The notes below the pieces were generated by a model, which made no database searches, was not told the origin of the DNA, and saw only the letters and a program-made list of their open reading frames with translations. From assembly GCF_034522235.1 (NCBI RefSeq), contig NZ_JAXHLN010000003.1:1364001-1428000 (forward strand): a stretch of DNA of 64,000 nt, written 5' to 3'. The position numbers and the translations under genes were made by a program. Source of the stretch: Thiohalophilus sp. (GTDB taxonomy: Bacteria > Pseudomonadota > Gammaproteobacteria > UBA6429 > Thiohalophilaceae). Within the stretch, counting starts at the first letter, position 1, and the number at the start of each line of letters is the position of its first letter. Positions 1 to 7,878 of this stretch are shown one piece after another.

Positions 1-1392
1 CTCGTCCATCACCAGCACATTGGGTTTTTGCAGCATCAGCTGGCCGAACAGCATGCGACCCTGTTCGCCCCCGGAGAGGGCATTGACCGATTTTTTGATC
101 TCGTCCTGGGAGAACAGCATCCGGCCCAGTACCGCACGTACGGCCTGCTCGTCATCGCCGGTCTGTTTCCACTGACTCATCCAGTCAAACAGCGACTGAT
201 CGTGGCTGAAGTCACTGGTATGATCCTGGGCACAGTAACCGATGTTGATGTTCTCCGACCATTTCACAGTGCCGCTGTCAGGCGTCAGCTCATTGACCAG
301 GGTGCGCAGCAGGGTGGTCTTGCCAATGCCGTTGGGGCCGATTATGGCGATGCGTTCGCCCACTTCAATCAGCAGATTCAGGTTTTCGAACAGGATTTCG
401 TCATCGAAACCCTTGCTCAGATCATTGACCTCCAGCGCGTTGCGATAGAGTTTCTTGGCCTGGTCAAAGCGGATGAACGGGCTTTGTCGGGAGGAGGGTT
501 TGACCTCTTCGAGTTCGATTTTTTCGATCTGTCTGGCACGCGAAGTGGCCTGTTTGGCCTTGGAGGCATTGGCCGAGAAGCGACTGACGAAGGTCTGCAG
601 TTCGGCGATCTGGGCCTTTTTCTTGGCGTTTTCGTTCAACAGCCGCTCGCGGGCCTGGGTGGCTGCGGTCATGTACTCGTCGTAATTGCCGGGATAGACA
701 CGCAGTTCGCCGTAGTCCAGATCGGCCATGTGGGTACAGACGCTGTTGAGAAAATGACGATCATGGGAAATGATTACCATGGTGCTGTTGCGTTCGTTGA
801 GCACGCGTTCCAGCCAGCGAATGGTGTTGATATCCAGGTTATTGGTCGGCTCGTCCAGCAGCATGATGTCCGGATCGGCAAACAGCGCCTGGGCCAGCAA
901 CACGCGCAGTTTCCAGCCGGGGGCCACGGCGCTCATCGGGCCGGTGTGCTGTTGTTCGGGAATCTCCAGCCCCAGCAGCAATTCGCCGGCCCGGGCCTCG
1001 GCGGTATAGCCGTCCAGTTCGGCGAACTCGACCTCCAGTTCGGCCACCTGCATGCCGTCCTCTTCGCTCATTTCCGCCTGGGAATAGATGCGATCCCGCT
1101 CCTGCTTCACCTGCCACAGCCGGTCATGGCCCATGATGACCGTATCCAGCACGGTGTATTCTTCAAACGCGAACTGGTCCTGGCGCAGCTTGCCGACCCG
1201 CTCGTTTTCATCCACCGAGACGTTGCCGGAGCTGGGAGCCAGATCGTTGCCGAGTATTTTCATCAGCGTGGATTTGCCACAGCCGTTGGCGCCAATCAGG
1301 CCGTAGCGATTGCCGTTGCCGAATTTGACAGAGATATTTTCAAACAGGGGTTTGGCCCCAAACTGCATGGTGATATTGGCGGTTGTAATCAA
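1..1392 (-). CDS. ybiT: ABC-F ATPase YbiT, C-terminus cut by window edge
   Basis: ABC-F protein of the YbiT subgroup: two ATP-binding cassettes on one chain without membrane segments. Members of this class act on ribosomes rather than in transport. 464 residues are visible; roughly 65 C-terminal residues lie beyond the edge, since the sequence stops inside the second Walker B motif (VMDE). First cassette: Walker [10 protein letters not shown] at residues 34-42 and Walker [11 protein letters not shown]. Second cassette: Walker [10 protein letters not shown] and signature LSGGEQG. Between them lies a charged linker typical of ABC-F proteins. The TTG at 1390-1392 is chosen because the N-terminus then lines up with E. 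coli YbiT (ITMQFG at residues 7-12); the ribosome site GGAAG is weak. Family assignment is very secure. Confidence 0.93.
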   Translation of the reverse strand, partial: MITTANITMQFGAKPLFENISVKFGNGNRYGLIGANGCGKSTLMKILGNDLAPSSGNVSVDENERVGKLRQDQFAFEEYTVLDTVIMGHDRLWQVKQERDRIYSQAEMSEEDGMQVAELEVEFAELDGYTAEARAGELLLGLEIPEQQHTGPMSAVAPGWKLRVLLAQALFADPDIMLLDEPTNNLDINTIRWLERVLNERNSTMVIISHDRHFLNSVCTHMADLDYGELRVYPGNYDEYMTAATQARERLLNENAKKKAQIAELQTFVSRFSANASKAKQATSRARQIEKIELEEVKPSSRQSPFIRFDQAKKLYRNALEVNDLSKGFDDEILFENLNLLIEVGERIAIIGPNGIGKTTLLRTLVNELTPDSGTVKWSENINIGYCAQDHTSDFSHDQSLFDWMSQWKQTGDDEQAVRAVLGRMLFSQDEIKKSVNALSGGEQGRMLFGQLMLQKPNVLVMDE

Positions 1393-1513
1393 GGGAGGCT
1401 TCCGGGGTAAAGAGTGTACAAAGAGGGGCGCGATGATAGCATACCCCGCAGTCGGAAAAGAGGGGGCGGGCAATATATTGGACCGCTAGCGAGCTGCCCG
1501 TCCCAGGCGGGTC

Positions 1514-1720
1514 ATGTTCCGCAGCCAGCGTTGGCGGTGGGCGGTGCTGCCCTCGACCATCCCGATGAATATCAATACGCAGGAGCAAACGATTCGCCCG
1601 ACGCGAATGCGTAGTCTGTCGGTGATGCAGGAGAGTCAGGTGGCGGCACCGCAGCTAGAGCCGGGAAAACAAACCTTGCGTGTGACAGTCGATGCGACTA
1701 TCGAACTGGTGGTGAAGTAG
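1514..1720 (+). pseudogene. C-terminal remnant of a SIMPL-domain (YggE-like) protein
   Basis: An open stretch ending at 1720 carries the typical end of a SIMPL/YggE domain: the run from about 1568 reads as the last strand-loop-strand of that domain (INTQEQ, then MRSLSVMQ, then EPGKQTLRVTVDATIEL). The preceding 200 or so residues of a normal YggE protein, including the signal peptide, are absent, and an in-frame stop sits at 1487-1489. Residues before about 1565 show no resemblance to the family. I read this as a gene relic, not a small functional protein. It sits just upstream of ybiT on the opposite strand. The family call comes from pattern recognition and is moderately secure. Confidence 0.5.
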
Positions 1721-1790
1721 TCCGCCGGGCGGGGCAAAGCGTGCCCCGCGTCAGCAGAATCTTCTCAGTAGAGTGGCATCGCTGGAATGT

Positions 1791-1994
1791 TCAATTCTTG
1801 CCTTTGGTGGATATCTTCAGTGGTGCATAAACGGGGCAGAAGCCGATGATACTGGTGAGCAGGAACACCAGCGCAATAACACCCAGTACAATCGCCAGGG
1901 TACCGGAGATAACCTCAGTCAGATATAACGCGGCGATAACGACGGCAATGATGATCCGGATGGTCCGGTCAACAGTCCCCATGTTTGGATTCAT
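1791..1994 (-). CDS. DUF2892 (YgaP-like) small inner-membrane protein
   Basis: A 67-residue protein with an N-terminal MNPNMGTVDRTIRI segment, then two hydrophobic stretches (about residues 13-33 and 35-52) and a short basic tail. This is the pattern of DUF2892 proteins, also found as the membrane half of the rhodanese YgaP. A proline-cysteine turn (GFCPVYAPL) near the end is conserved in the family. A good ribosome site (AGGAGG in the minus sense) lies just before the ATG. No rhodanese domain is attached here. The function is unknown; a link to sulfane sulfur handling is only suggested by family context. Confidence 0.85.
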   Translation of the reverse strand: MNPNMGTVDRTIRIIIAVVIAALYLTEVISGTLAIVLGVIALVFLLTSIIGFCPVYAPLKISTKGKN

Positions 1995-2095
1995 GTTTCC
2001 TCCTGATTGAATTTCTGTGGTTGGCTATTCACAGTGTAGTGCTTTCCCTTGAAGATGCAATTCCCCATAAAATACCCTAGTATTTTACTCAAGAA

Positions 2096-2124
2096 TTGGC
2101 TTATCCATGAATTAAATATATGAA
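2096..2124 (+). promoter_or_regulatory. Candidate sigma70 promoter for the 33-residue membrane protein
   Basis: TTGGCT (2096-2101), 17-base spacer, TATGAA (2119-2124). Transcription would start near 2131 and give a leader of about 100 bases before the start codon at 2235. Found by eye only. Confidence 0.4.
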
Positions 2125-2171
2125 GTGTCCTTGTCAGGAGACAATCCCTAAACTGATGACCGCTTTCAAGG

Positions 2172-2206
2172 GGTTCCGGGATGCGTGTTACGCGTGTCGG
2201 TGAACC
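2172..2206 (+). promoter_or_regulatory. Stem-loop in the leader of the small membrane protein gene
   Basis: Outer arms GGTTC (2172-2176) and GAACC (2202-2206) enclose a second stem GCGT-GTT-ACGC (2183-2193), with CCG/CGG pairing possible between them. The structure ends 28 bases before the ATG at 2235. There is no T-run after it, so it is not a classical terminator. It could be an mRNA leader structure or riboswitch-like element; I could not assign it to a known class. Confidence 0.4.
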
Positions 2207-2234
2207 GTAACTATTTAATAATGAGGATTTGCCA

Positions 2235-2336
2235 ATGGAAGATAAAGCCGTTAAACGCACCCTGACCTATCTTTTCGCCGGCCTGTTTGGCTTTTTTGTG
2301 CTGATGATCGTCCTGGCGCGTGCTATCGTATATTAA
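2235..2336 (+). CDS. 33-residue single-span membrane protein
   Basis: Short open frame starting MEDKAVKRTL, followed by one hydrophobic segment (about residues 11-33, ending ARAIVY) that could cross the membrane once. GAGG at 2222-2225 is a plausible ribosome site 9 bases before the ATG. A candidate promoter and a structured leader precede it, which argues that the frame is real. It resembles the tiny accessory subunits found with respiratory complexes and transporters, but no oxidase or transporter gene is nearby and I do not recognise the family. No function is proposed. Confidence 0.55.
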   Translation: MEDKAVKRTLTYLFAGLFGFFVLMIVLARAIVY

Positions 2337-2409
2337 ACCGTAGGCAGGCTGGCGGCGTTCGCTGCCAGTCTTGCCGTTTGCCCCAATACCCGCCTTTTCC
2401 TTATTTTCT

Positions 2410-2886
2410 TTAGGTTTCTCTGGGTTTACAAAGACGGGCGTGTTGAGAACCGCGCATCAGTCGACGAAAGGCCGAACCTTTTAAATGGATCAGATCCTCG
2501 TGATCCCCGGCCTCCAGATACACATCCGGGCACTGGTCGAGGCTTTCATCCACCACCGTGGCAATGCCGTAGGCATCCCCCAATGGCGGCACAGCGCCAG
2601 GGTCGCAATCGCCGAATAACGGCGTTAACTCGGCCTCGGTCGCGAGTCCCATGCGCCGGTTAAGCAGTTGATTGAGTCGCCCGATCCGCACATGTCGATT
2701 GGCCGGGATTACCACCATGACATAACCGTCTTCATCCTCCAGAATCACCGGCTTGGCCAGTCGATCAGCCGGGATATGAGCACTGTGGGCGCTGTTGATA
2801 CTCGTATCCGTGCGTCTGTGTGGCAGCAGATCATAGGCGATACCTTTGTGGGCGAGATACTCCTGCAGCGTGCGTGCCATTGTCAT
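2410..2886 (-). CDS. YbaK/ProXp-family aminoacyl-tRNA deacylase
   Basis: A 158-residue YbaK-domain protein. This superfamily removes wrongly attached amino acids from tRNA (Cys-, Ala- or Ser-tRNA, depending on member). The family lysine is in RLAKPVILED, followed by the VMVVIPANRHV strand-turn, and the ligand-pocket region includes GDCDPGAVPPLGDAYG. The protein is single-domain, not fused to prolyl-tRNA synthetase. The start at 2886 (MTMARTLQEYL) has a ribosome site AGAGG six bases upstream; an alternative ATG is two codons in (2880), and the longer open frame upstream lacks such a site. The substrate cannot be told from sequence alone. Confidence 0.85.
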   Translation of the reverse strand: MTMARTLQEYLAHKGIAYDLLPHRRTDTSINSAHSAHIPADRLAKPVILEDEDGYVMVVIPANRHVRIGRLNQLLNRRMGLATEAELTPLFGDCDPGAVPPLGDAYGIATVVDESLDQCPDVYLEAGDHEDLIHLKGSAFRRLMRGSQHARLCKPRET

Positions 2887-3068
2887 GATACACCTCTGTG
2901 TATACGGCAAATAGTCAGATATACCCAGTATAGTCCATGTAGAACACGTCAAAAGCGACACAGGGGTTTTGCTGGATTACTTTTTCTGGTGTAAGACCTT
3001 TGATAGACTGAGTTAAGACCTCGAGTACGGTCAAATTTTATCCGGGTTATTAATAAAGTCGATATGCC

Positions 3069-3524
3069 ATGCTTAATGCGATAAAACAGTTTTTTGAACA
3101 GAATATTTCGCCGGAACAACCGGACGATACCGAACACCAGTTGAAGCTGGCGACCGCCGCACTGCTGATCGAGATGATGCAGCAGGATGGCCGAACCACC
3201 GAAGATGAGATTCAGGCAGTCAAGTCCGCGCTGGGGATCAAATTCGAGCTGAGCGAGTCGGAGACCCGGACCCTGTTTGACCTGGCGCGGGAAGAGGCGA
3301 AACAGGCGACGGACTTTCATCAGTTCACCCGCCTGATACACAGCCATTTTCCGGAAGAAAAAAAGATCAAGGTGGTGGAGTATCTCTGGACGATTGCCTA
3401 TGCGGACAATGAACTGGATGCCCATGAAGAGTATCTGATCCGTAAAATCTCCGATCTGTTGTATGTCTCGCACAAGGATATGCTGAAAACCAAGCACAAG
3501 GTCCAGGCCGCTCAGGAAAACTGA
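3069..3524 (+). CDS. TerB-family protein
   Basis: A 151-residue all-helical protein with the TerB pattern: LKLATAALLIEMMQQDG near residue 30, then acidic turns (DGRTTEDE) and the C-terminal repeat YADNELDAHEEYLIRKISDLL. Acidic residues in the loops are thought to bind metal ions in TerB-like folds. There is no signal peptide or membrane segment, so it is probably cytoplasmic. Stand-alone TerB proteins are common in gammaproteobacteria and are not by themselves evidence of tellurite resistance; no ter operon surrounds it. It is followed 37 bases later by an acetyltransferase gene and may be co-transcribed. Confidence 0.8.
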   Translation: MLNAIKQFFEQNISPEQPDDTEHQLKLATAALLIEMMQQDGRTTEDEIQAVKSALGIKFELSESETRTLFDLAREEAKQATDFHQFTRLIHSHFPEEKKIKVVEYLWTIAYADNELDAHEEYLIRKISDLLYVSHKDMLKTKHKVQAAQEN

Positions 3525-3561
3525 CGGTGATTGACGCTTCAGCGGCCGGCAGGATTGAGTT

Positions 3562-4062
3562 ATGACTCATGGCACAGACATACAGATTGTAGAGGCCAGG
3601 CCAGAGCATATTTCCATTATCCACGCCATGATCGACGATCTGGCGATGCATTTGCAGCTGGGTCACGAACGGGTGGCAACCGAGCAGGATCTGCATAATG
3701 CGCTGTTTGGTCCGCAACCCCAGGCGGAAGTTGTCCTGGCGTACATTGATGAGACGGCGGCCGGATTTGCCCTGTTTTACAACAACTACTCCACTTTTCG
3801 GGGGCGCTGTGGCCTGCATCTGGAAGATTTGTATGTGCGGCCGCAGTGGCGCGCGCATGGCATCGGCAAGCGTCTGCTTTCGTATCTGGCCTGGCTGACA
3901 TTGCAGCGCGGTTGCAGCCGCCTTGAATGGTGGGTATTGGGAGAGGATGAAAAAGCGATTGCCTTTTATGAAGCACTGGGTGCCACTGCCAAGGAAGAGT
4001 GGCAGATATTCCGTCTGCGCGGCGAGCCGCTGCAGGCTCTGGCGGATGCGACACAGCGCTGA
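3562..4062 (+). CDS. GNAT-family N-acetyltransferase
   Basis: A 166-residue single-domain GNAT enzyme. The acetyl-CoA pyrophosphate-binding motif A is clear (LEDLYVRPQWRAHGIGKRLL, about residues 91-110) and the family's C-terminal AIAFYEALGA segment follows. The sequence resembles the diamine (spermidine/spermine-type) acetyltransferase subgroup: an N-terminal ARPEHISIIHAMI helix, FYNNYSTFRGRCGLHLED before motif A, and EWWVLGEDEKAIAFY after it. The substrate is not determined; a small amine is a reasonable guess. It lies between the terB-like gene and the radical SAM gene, all on the plus strand. Confidence 0.85.
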   Translation: MTHGTDIQIVEARPEHISIIHAMIDDLAMHLQLGHERVATEQDLHNALFGPQPQAEVVLAYIDETAAGFALFYNNYSTFRGRCGLHLEDLYVRPQWRAHGIGKRLLSYLAWLTLQRGCSRLEWWVLGEDEKAIAFYEALGATAKEEWQIFRLRGEPLQALADATQR

Positions 4063-4101
4063 AGAATCTTGTTGCAGCTTTGAATTATAAACCGATTAAC
4101 G

Positions 4102-5172
4102 ATGTCATCGAATACCTCCTCACATCCCAAAGGGCGCGGCGCCGGCAGCAATGTTGTCTCACGCTTTGTTGAGCTCAAACGGGAAGCCGTCGATGATGGC
4201 TGGGAACCGGCGGAGCGCACGCCGCTACGCACCGAGCTGTTTACCGATACCAGTCGTACCATCATCAGTTCGAATAACTCCCCGGATGTGCCTTTTACTT
4301 ACTCGATCAATCCCTATAAGGGGTGCGAGCACGGCTGTTGTTACTGTTTTGCCCGGCCTACTCACGCCTATCTGGATCTGTCGCCGGGGCTGGACTTTGA
4401 AAGTAAAATCTTTGCCAAACCCGATGCGGCCGGGCTTCTGACAAAAGAGCTTGGCAAGCACAGTTATGTTCCCAAAGTGATTGCCCTGGGTGCCAATACT
4501 GATGCCTATCAGCCGCTGGAAAGACAGCTGGGTATTACCCGTGAGATCATCCAGGTTTTGAAAGCACACCAGCATCCCGTGTCGATTATTACCAAATCCG
4601 CACTGGTCGAGCGGGATATCGATCTGCTTGCGCCGATGGCCGAAACGGGGCTGGTCAAGGTTTTTATCTCGGTCACCACCCTGGATCGGGCGCTGGGGCG
4701 CCGACTGGAGCCCCGTGCGGCCGCACCGCAACGTCGCCTGGAGACCGTGCGCCGCTTGCGCCAGGCCGGTATCCCGGTCGGGGTGCTGATGGCGCCGATT
4801 ATTCCGGTGCTCAATGATAACGAGATCGAACAGTTGCTGGGCCAGTGTGCCGCGGCCGGCGCCGAATCAGCCAGTTATGTCATTCTGCGTTTACCGCATG
4901 AGATCAAAGATCTTTTTGTTCAGTGGTTGCAGGAACACTACCCCCTCAAGGCCGAGCATGTGATCAGCCGCATCCGCGATCTGCGCGGCGGGCAGGCGTA
5001 TCGCAGCGAATTCGGCGAGCGCATGCGCGGCAGCGGGCAGTATGCCGATCTGATCGCGAAACGGTTCGCGCTGGCCTGCAAAAAACACGGCCTTAACCGG
5101 CGCACTCTGGAACTGGACTGCTCGAAATTCCGGGTTCCGCCCAGAAGCGGGGACCAGATGGGGCTGTTCTGA
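4102..5172 (+). CDS. PA0069-family radical SAM protein
   Basis: A 356-residue radical S-adenosylmethionine protein of the PA0069/Rv2578c group, distantly related to spore photoproduct lyase. The iron-sulfur cluster motif C-x3-C-x2-C is seen in YKGCEHGCCYCFARPTH (about residues 72-88). It is followed by family-specific LDFESKIFAK, GANTDAYQPLE and the (beta/alpha)-barrel strands ending YVILRLPHE. A C-terminal region rich in Arg and Lys (HVISRIRDLRGGQAY) follows. The reaction is not known for this family. The first ATG has no obvious ribosome site, so the start is less secure than the family. The 3' end abuts a long inverted-repeat element shared with the convergent relA. Confidence 0.9.
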   Translation: MSSNTSSHPKGRGAGSNVVSRFVELKREAVDDGWEPAERTPLRTELFTDTSRTIISSNNSPDVPFTYSINPYKGCEHGCCYCFARPTHAYLDLSPGLDFESKIFAKPDAAGLLTKELGKHSYVPKVIALGANTDAYQPLERQLGITREIIQVLKAHQHPVSIITKSALVERDIDLLAPMAETGLVKVFISVTTLDRALGRRLEPRAAAPQRRLETVRRLRQAGIPVGVLMAPIIPVLNDNEIEQLLGQCAAAGAESASYVILRLPHEIKDLFVQWLQEHYPLKAEHVISRIRDLRGGQAYRSEFGERMRGSGQYADLIAKRFALACKKHGLNRRTLELDCSKFRVPPRSGDQMGLF

Positions 5173-5177
5173 AAAAA

Positions 5178-5360
5178 TATTCACCGCAGAGACGCAGAGA
5201 TATTTTTAATGTTGAATTTTGAATTGTGAATGTTGAATTAAAAGCCTTTTTGCCAGCGTAACGGGCTTCCGGCTTTTACCCTGACGGATACAAGTGCAGG
5301 GAACCTGATTACAGATTATTTAATATTTCTCTGCGTTCCTCTGTGTCTCTGCGGTGAATA
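5178..5360. repeat. CGCAGAG inverted-repeat element, copy 1
   Basis: Left arm 5178-5205 contains TTCACCGCAGAGACGCAGAG; right arm 5322-5360 is its inverse with one extra CAGAG unit, ending CTCTGCGGTGAATA. The roughly 115 bases between them are AT-rich and not conserved in the other copies. It separates the convergent radical SAM gene and relA, ending 4 bases from the relA stop. Read from either side the arms could fold into a long hairpin and act as a two-way terminator. Related copies lie at 37868, 41901 and 44673. Confidence 0.75.
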
Positions 5361-5363
5361 ATT

Positions 5364-7577
5364 TTACTTTGTCTTGCGCCGGACTTCGGTGACGTTATTG
5401 AGCTGGTTGATGCGGGCCAGTACGGTGCTCAGGGCGTCGATGTCGGGGACTTCGGCGGTGATGGTCAAGGTGGCGGTGTGTCTCTGTTTGTGTGACTGGG
5501 TGTTGACCGCGGTGACATCGACACCGGCATTGGCCAGTAAAGTGGTGATGTCGCGCAGCAACCCCTGGCGATCGTAAGCCTGGATTTCGATATCCACCGG
5601 GTAGCTGCCACTGGAGCGTCGTCCCCATTCCACTTCGACGAAGCGTTCGGGGTGCTCGGCGATAGCGCGCAGCACGTTGTGACAGTCACGTCGGTGTATG
5701 GAGACGCCTTGTCCCTGGGTAATGAAGCCGACAATGGCGTCACCGGGGACCGGCTTGCAGCAGCGTGCGAATTTGGTCAGCAGATCGCCGACACCATGGA
5801 CTTCGATGTCCGAGGTGCCGGGGTGGGCTCGGGGTTTGCGCAGCAGGGGCGCTTCGGTTTCGCTTTGTGGTGCCGGTTCGCTGAGGTGGTGGGCCGCGGT
5901 GGCGATGCGTCCGGGTTTGATATCCCCCCGCCCCAGCGCGGCGAGAAACTCATCCACCTGTTTGTAACCCATCTGGTTGGCCAGCTTTTCATAGCCAATA
6001 TCGCTGAAGCCGAGCCGTTTGAGCTCCCGCTCGACAATACTGCGGCCATCGGCAATATTCTGATCGAGATTCTGCAGCCGGAACCAGCGTTGCACCTGCT
6101 GGCGCGCCTTGCTGGTCACCAGGTAGCCCAGCTGCGGATTCATCCAGTCGCGACTGGGTCCGCCTTTTTTGACACTGAGTATTTCCACCTGATCGCCGGT
6201 ATGCAGCGGATGAATCAGGGAGACCATGCGACCGTTGACCTTGGCGCCGCGACAATGATGACCGACTTCGGTATGAATCCGGTAGGCAAAGTCCAGCGGC
6301 GTGGCGCCGGCGGGCAGATCGATGATGTTGCCCTTCGGGGTGAAGACATAAACCCGATCGGTAAACACTTCGGACTTGAACTGATCGACAAATTCGCCGG
6401 CCTCGACAATATCTTCCTTCCATTCCAGCAACTGACGCAGCCAGGCGATTTTCTCATCGAAGGCCTGATTGCTCCGGATGCCTTCCTTGTAGCGCCAGTG
6501 CGCCGCCACGCCATATTCCGATTCCTGGTGCATATCCCAGGTACGGATCTGGACTTCTACGGTTTTGCCTTCCGGACCGATTACCGCGGTGTGGATCGAG
6601 CGGTAGTTGTTTTCCTTGGGGGTGGCGATGTAATCGTCGAATTCGCCGGGCAGATAATTCCACAGGGTGTGGACAATCCCCAGTGCCGCATAACAGGCCG
6701 GAAGCGTCTCCACGTAGACGCGGACGGCACGTACGTCGTAAATCTGGTGAAAGGCCTGTTGCTTGCGCTGCATCTTCTTCCAGATGCCGTAGATGTGCTT
6801 GACCCGGCCCTTGACTTCGGCCTGAATCCCGGCCCTGTCCAATTCCGCTTGCAGCTGATGAACAAACCGGGTCAGATAGTGTTCCCGTTCATTGCGACGC
6901 TCGGCCAGATGTGCGGCGATCTGTTTATAGTCGGCCGGGTGCAGATAACGGAAGGCGAGATCCTCCAGCTCCCATTTGAGTTGCCAGATGCCGAGGCGAT
7001 TGGCCAGCGGCGCGAAGATGTCCATGGTCTCGCGGGCGATACGACGCTGTTTTTCGCCAGGCAGGGCGGAGAGGGTGCGCATGTTATGCAGGCGATCGGC
7101 CAGCTTGATCAGCACCACGCGAACGTCCTCGGCCATGGCCAGCAGCATCTTGCGCAGGTTTTCGGCCTGCAGGTGCTCTTTTTGTTCCTGCAGATCGCCG
7201 CCGCGCAGGGTGGCGATGATATCCATCTTGGTGACCCCGTCGACCAGATGCGCGACATCCTCGCCGAACCGGGCTTGCAGTTCTTCGAGGGTAAAACGGG
7301 TATCTTCCACGACATCATGCAAAATGGCGGCGCTGATGCTGCTGGCGTCGAGATTCAGCTCGGTCAGGATCTGGGCGACCGCCAGGCTGTGCATGAAATA
7401 GGGTTCCCCCGAGGCCCGGCTCTGGCCTTCATGAGCCTGGCGTGACAGGGCGGCCGCCTGCCGGATCTGGTCCAGTTCCGCAGCGCTGTAGTTGGCCTGC
7501 AAACTGTCCAGCCACGCGTCGATATCCACCGGACTGTCGGCAGCGATTTCGGGATGTTTGCGCGTGACACTGACCAT
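5364..7577 (-). CDS. relA: RelA-type (p)ppGpp synthetase with an intact hydrolase site
   Basis: A 737-residue long RSH protein making (p)ppGpp. Order: HD hydrolase domain (about 40-195), synthetase domain (about 240-370), TGS domain (about 395-460), zinc-finger/CC-type region with CCKPVPGD, and C-terminal ACT domain. The start MVSVTRKHPE matches RelA-type N-termini; an in-frame extension upstream looks non-coding. The synthetase carries E312-F-D-D315, the EXDD motif of RelA-type enzymes. Unlike E. coli RelA, the HD site is complete: H63, H87-D88, E91-D92 and the LADRLHNMRTL motif with D161 and N165. It could therefore both make and destroy (p)ppGpp. Whether a separate SpoT exists is not visible here. 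Confidence 0.95.
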   Translation of the reverse strand: MVSVTRKHPEIAADSPVDIDAWLDSLQANYSAAELDQIRQAAALSRQAHEGQSRASGEPYFMHSLAVAQILTELNLDASSISAAILHDVVEDTRFTLEELQARFGEDVAHLVDGVTKMDIIATLRGGDLQEQKEHLQAENLRKMLLAMAEDVRVVLIKLADRLHNMRTLSALPGEKQRRIARETMDIFAPLANRLGIWQLKWELEDLAFRYLHPADYKQIAAHLAERRNEREHYLTRFVHQLQAELDRAGIQAEVKGRVKHIYGIWKKMQRKQQAFHQIYDVRAVRVYVETLPACYAALGIVHTLWNYLPGEFDDYIATPKENNYRSIHTAVIGPEGKTVEVQIRTWDMHQESEYGVAAHWRYKEGIRSNQAFDEKIAWLRQLLEWKEDIVEAGEFVDQFKSEVFTDRVYVFTPKGNIIDLPAGATPLDFAYRIHTEVGHHCRGAKVNGRMVSLIHPLHTGDQVEILSVKKGGPSRDWMNPQLGYLVTSKARQQVQRWFRLQNLDQNIADGRSIVERELKRLGFSDIGYEKLANQMGYKQVDEFLAALGRGDIKPGRIATAAHHLSEPAPQSETEAPLLRKPRAHPGTSDIEVHGVGDLLTKFARCCKPVPGDAIVGFITQGQGVSIHRRDCHNVLRAIAEHPERFVEVEWGRRSSGSYPVDIEIQAYDRQGLLRDITTLLANAGVDVTAVNTQSHKQRHTATLTITAEVPDIDALSTVLARINQLNNVTEVRRKTK

Positions 7578-7593
7578 GTTTAACCCGGGTTGT

Positions 7594-7608
7594 CGGAGTT
7601 TTACTCCG
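7594..7608 (-). promoter_or_regulatory. Short hairpin in the relA leader
   Basis: CGGAGT-TTT-ACTCCG: perfect 6-base arms with a 3-base loop, 17 bases upstream of the relA start codon. On the relA transcript it would lie just before the weak ribosome site and could influence initiation. No T-run follows. Its role is unknown. Confidence 0.35.
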
Positions 7609-7813
7609 GTAAGTAAATTAAAGATTAAATTGACCGCTTTATCTATGTCTATTTGGGGGATATCACGGTGTATCTCAAGTATCGGTATTATGGGTGGGAT
7701 TTGATAGTCACAGTTCGCTTTTGCCGTCGATTTGTCTTGCGGCGATGGCGGCAACCGATAACGTAAAACGCAACCGGGTTATTGCAACGAATTGCAGTCA
7801 AACAGGCGGCGTT

Positions 7814-7843
7814 TTGGGCACAGATCGGTCAAGCCGCTATACT
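7814..7843 (+). promoter_or_regulatory. Sigma70-type promoter before the ahcY relic and pcm
   Basis: TTGGGC (7814-7819), 18-base spacer, TATACT (7838-7843), with transcription expected to start near 7850, some 30 bases before the ahcY ATG. It is well formed although the gene it served is broken. It probably now drives pcm, which begins 12 bases after the relic. Confidence 0.5.
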
Positions 7844-7878
7844 CAAAAAGATTGGGGCAACAGGCGAGGGAATAACCC

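Larger units (their letters stand above)
7578..7878. other. Divergent intergenic region between relA and the ahcY relic
   Basis: About 300 bases without a gene. The relA side (7578-7720) is AT-rich and carries a short perfect hairpin (7594-7608). The ahcY side holds a good sigma70-like promoter (7814-7843). No start codon with a convincing ribosome site supports a longer relA protein. Nothing else recognised. Confidence 0.5.

Noticed and set aside
28-1410. Long plus-strand open frame over the first 1.4 kb
   Set aside because: It is the opposite-strand shadow of ybiT, whose minus-strand product matches YbiT throughout.
2125-2234. Leader of the 33-residue protein as a fluoride riboswitch (contains AAACTGATGACC)
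   Set aside because: The P1 stem and the GGxGATG motif of the crcB class are not present, and the downstream gene is not a fluoride exporter. Kept only as an unassigned structured leader.
3069-3524. TerB-like gene as part of a tellurite or phage-defence ter cluster
   Set aside because: No other ter genes are nearby; neighbours are an acetyltransferase and a YbaK protein.
5652-7445. 597-codon plus-strand frame over relA
   Set aside because: Shadow of relA; the translation has no domain pattern and low complexity typical of antisense frames.
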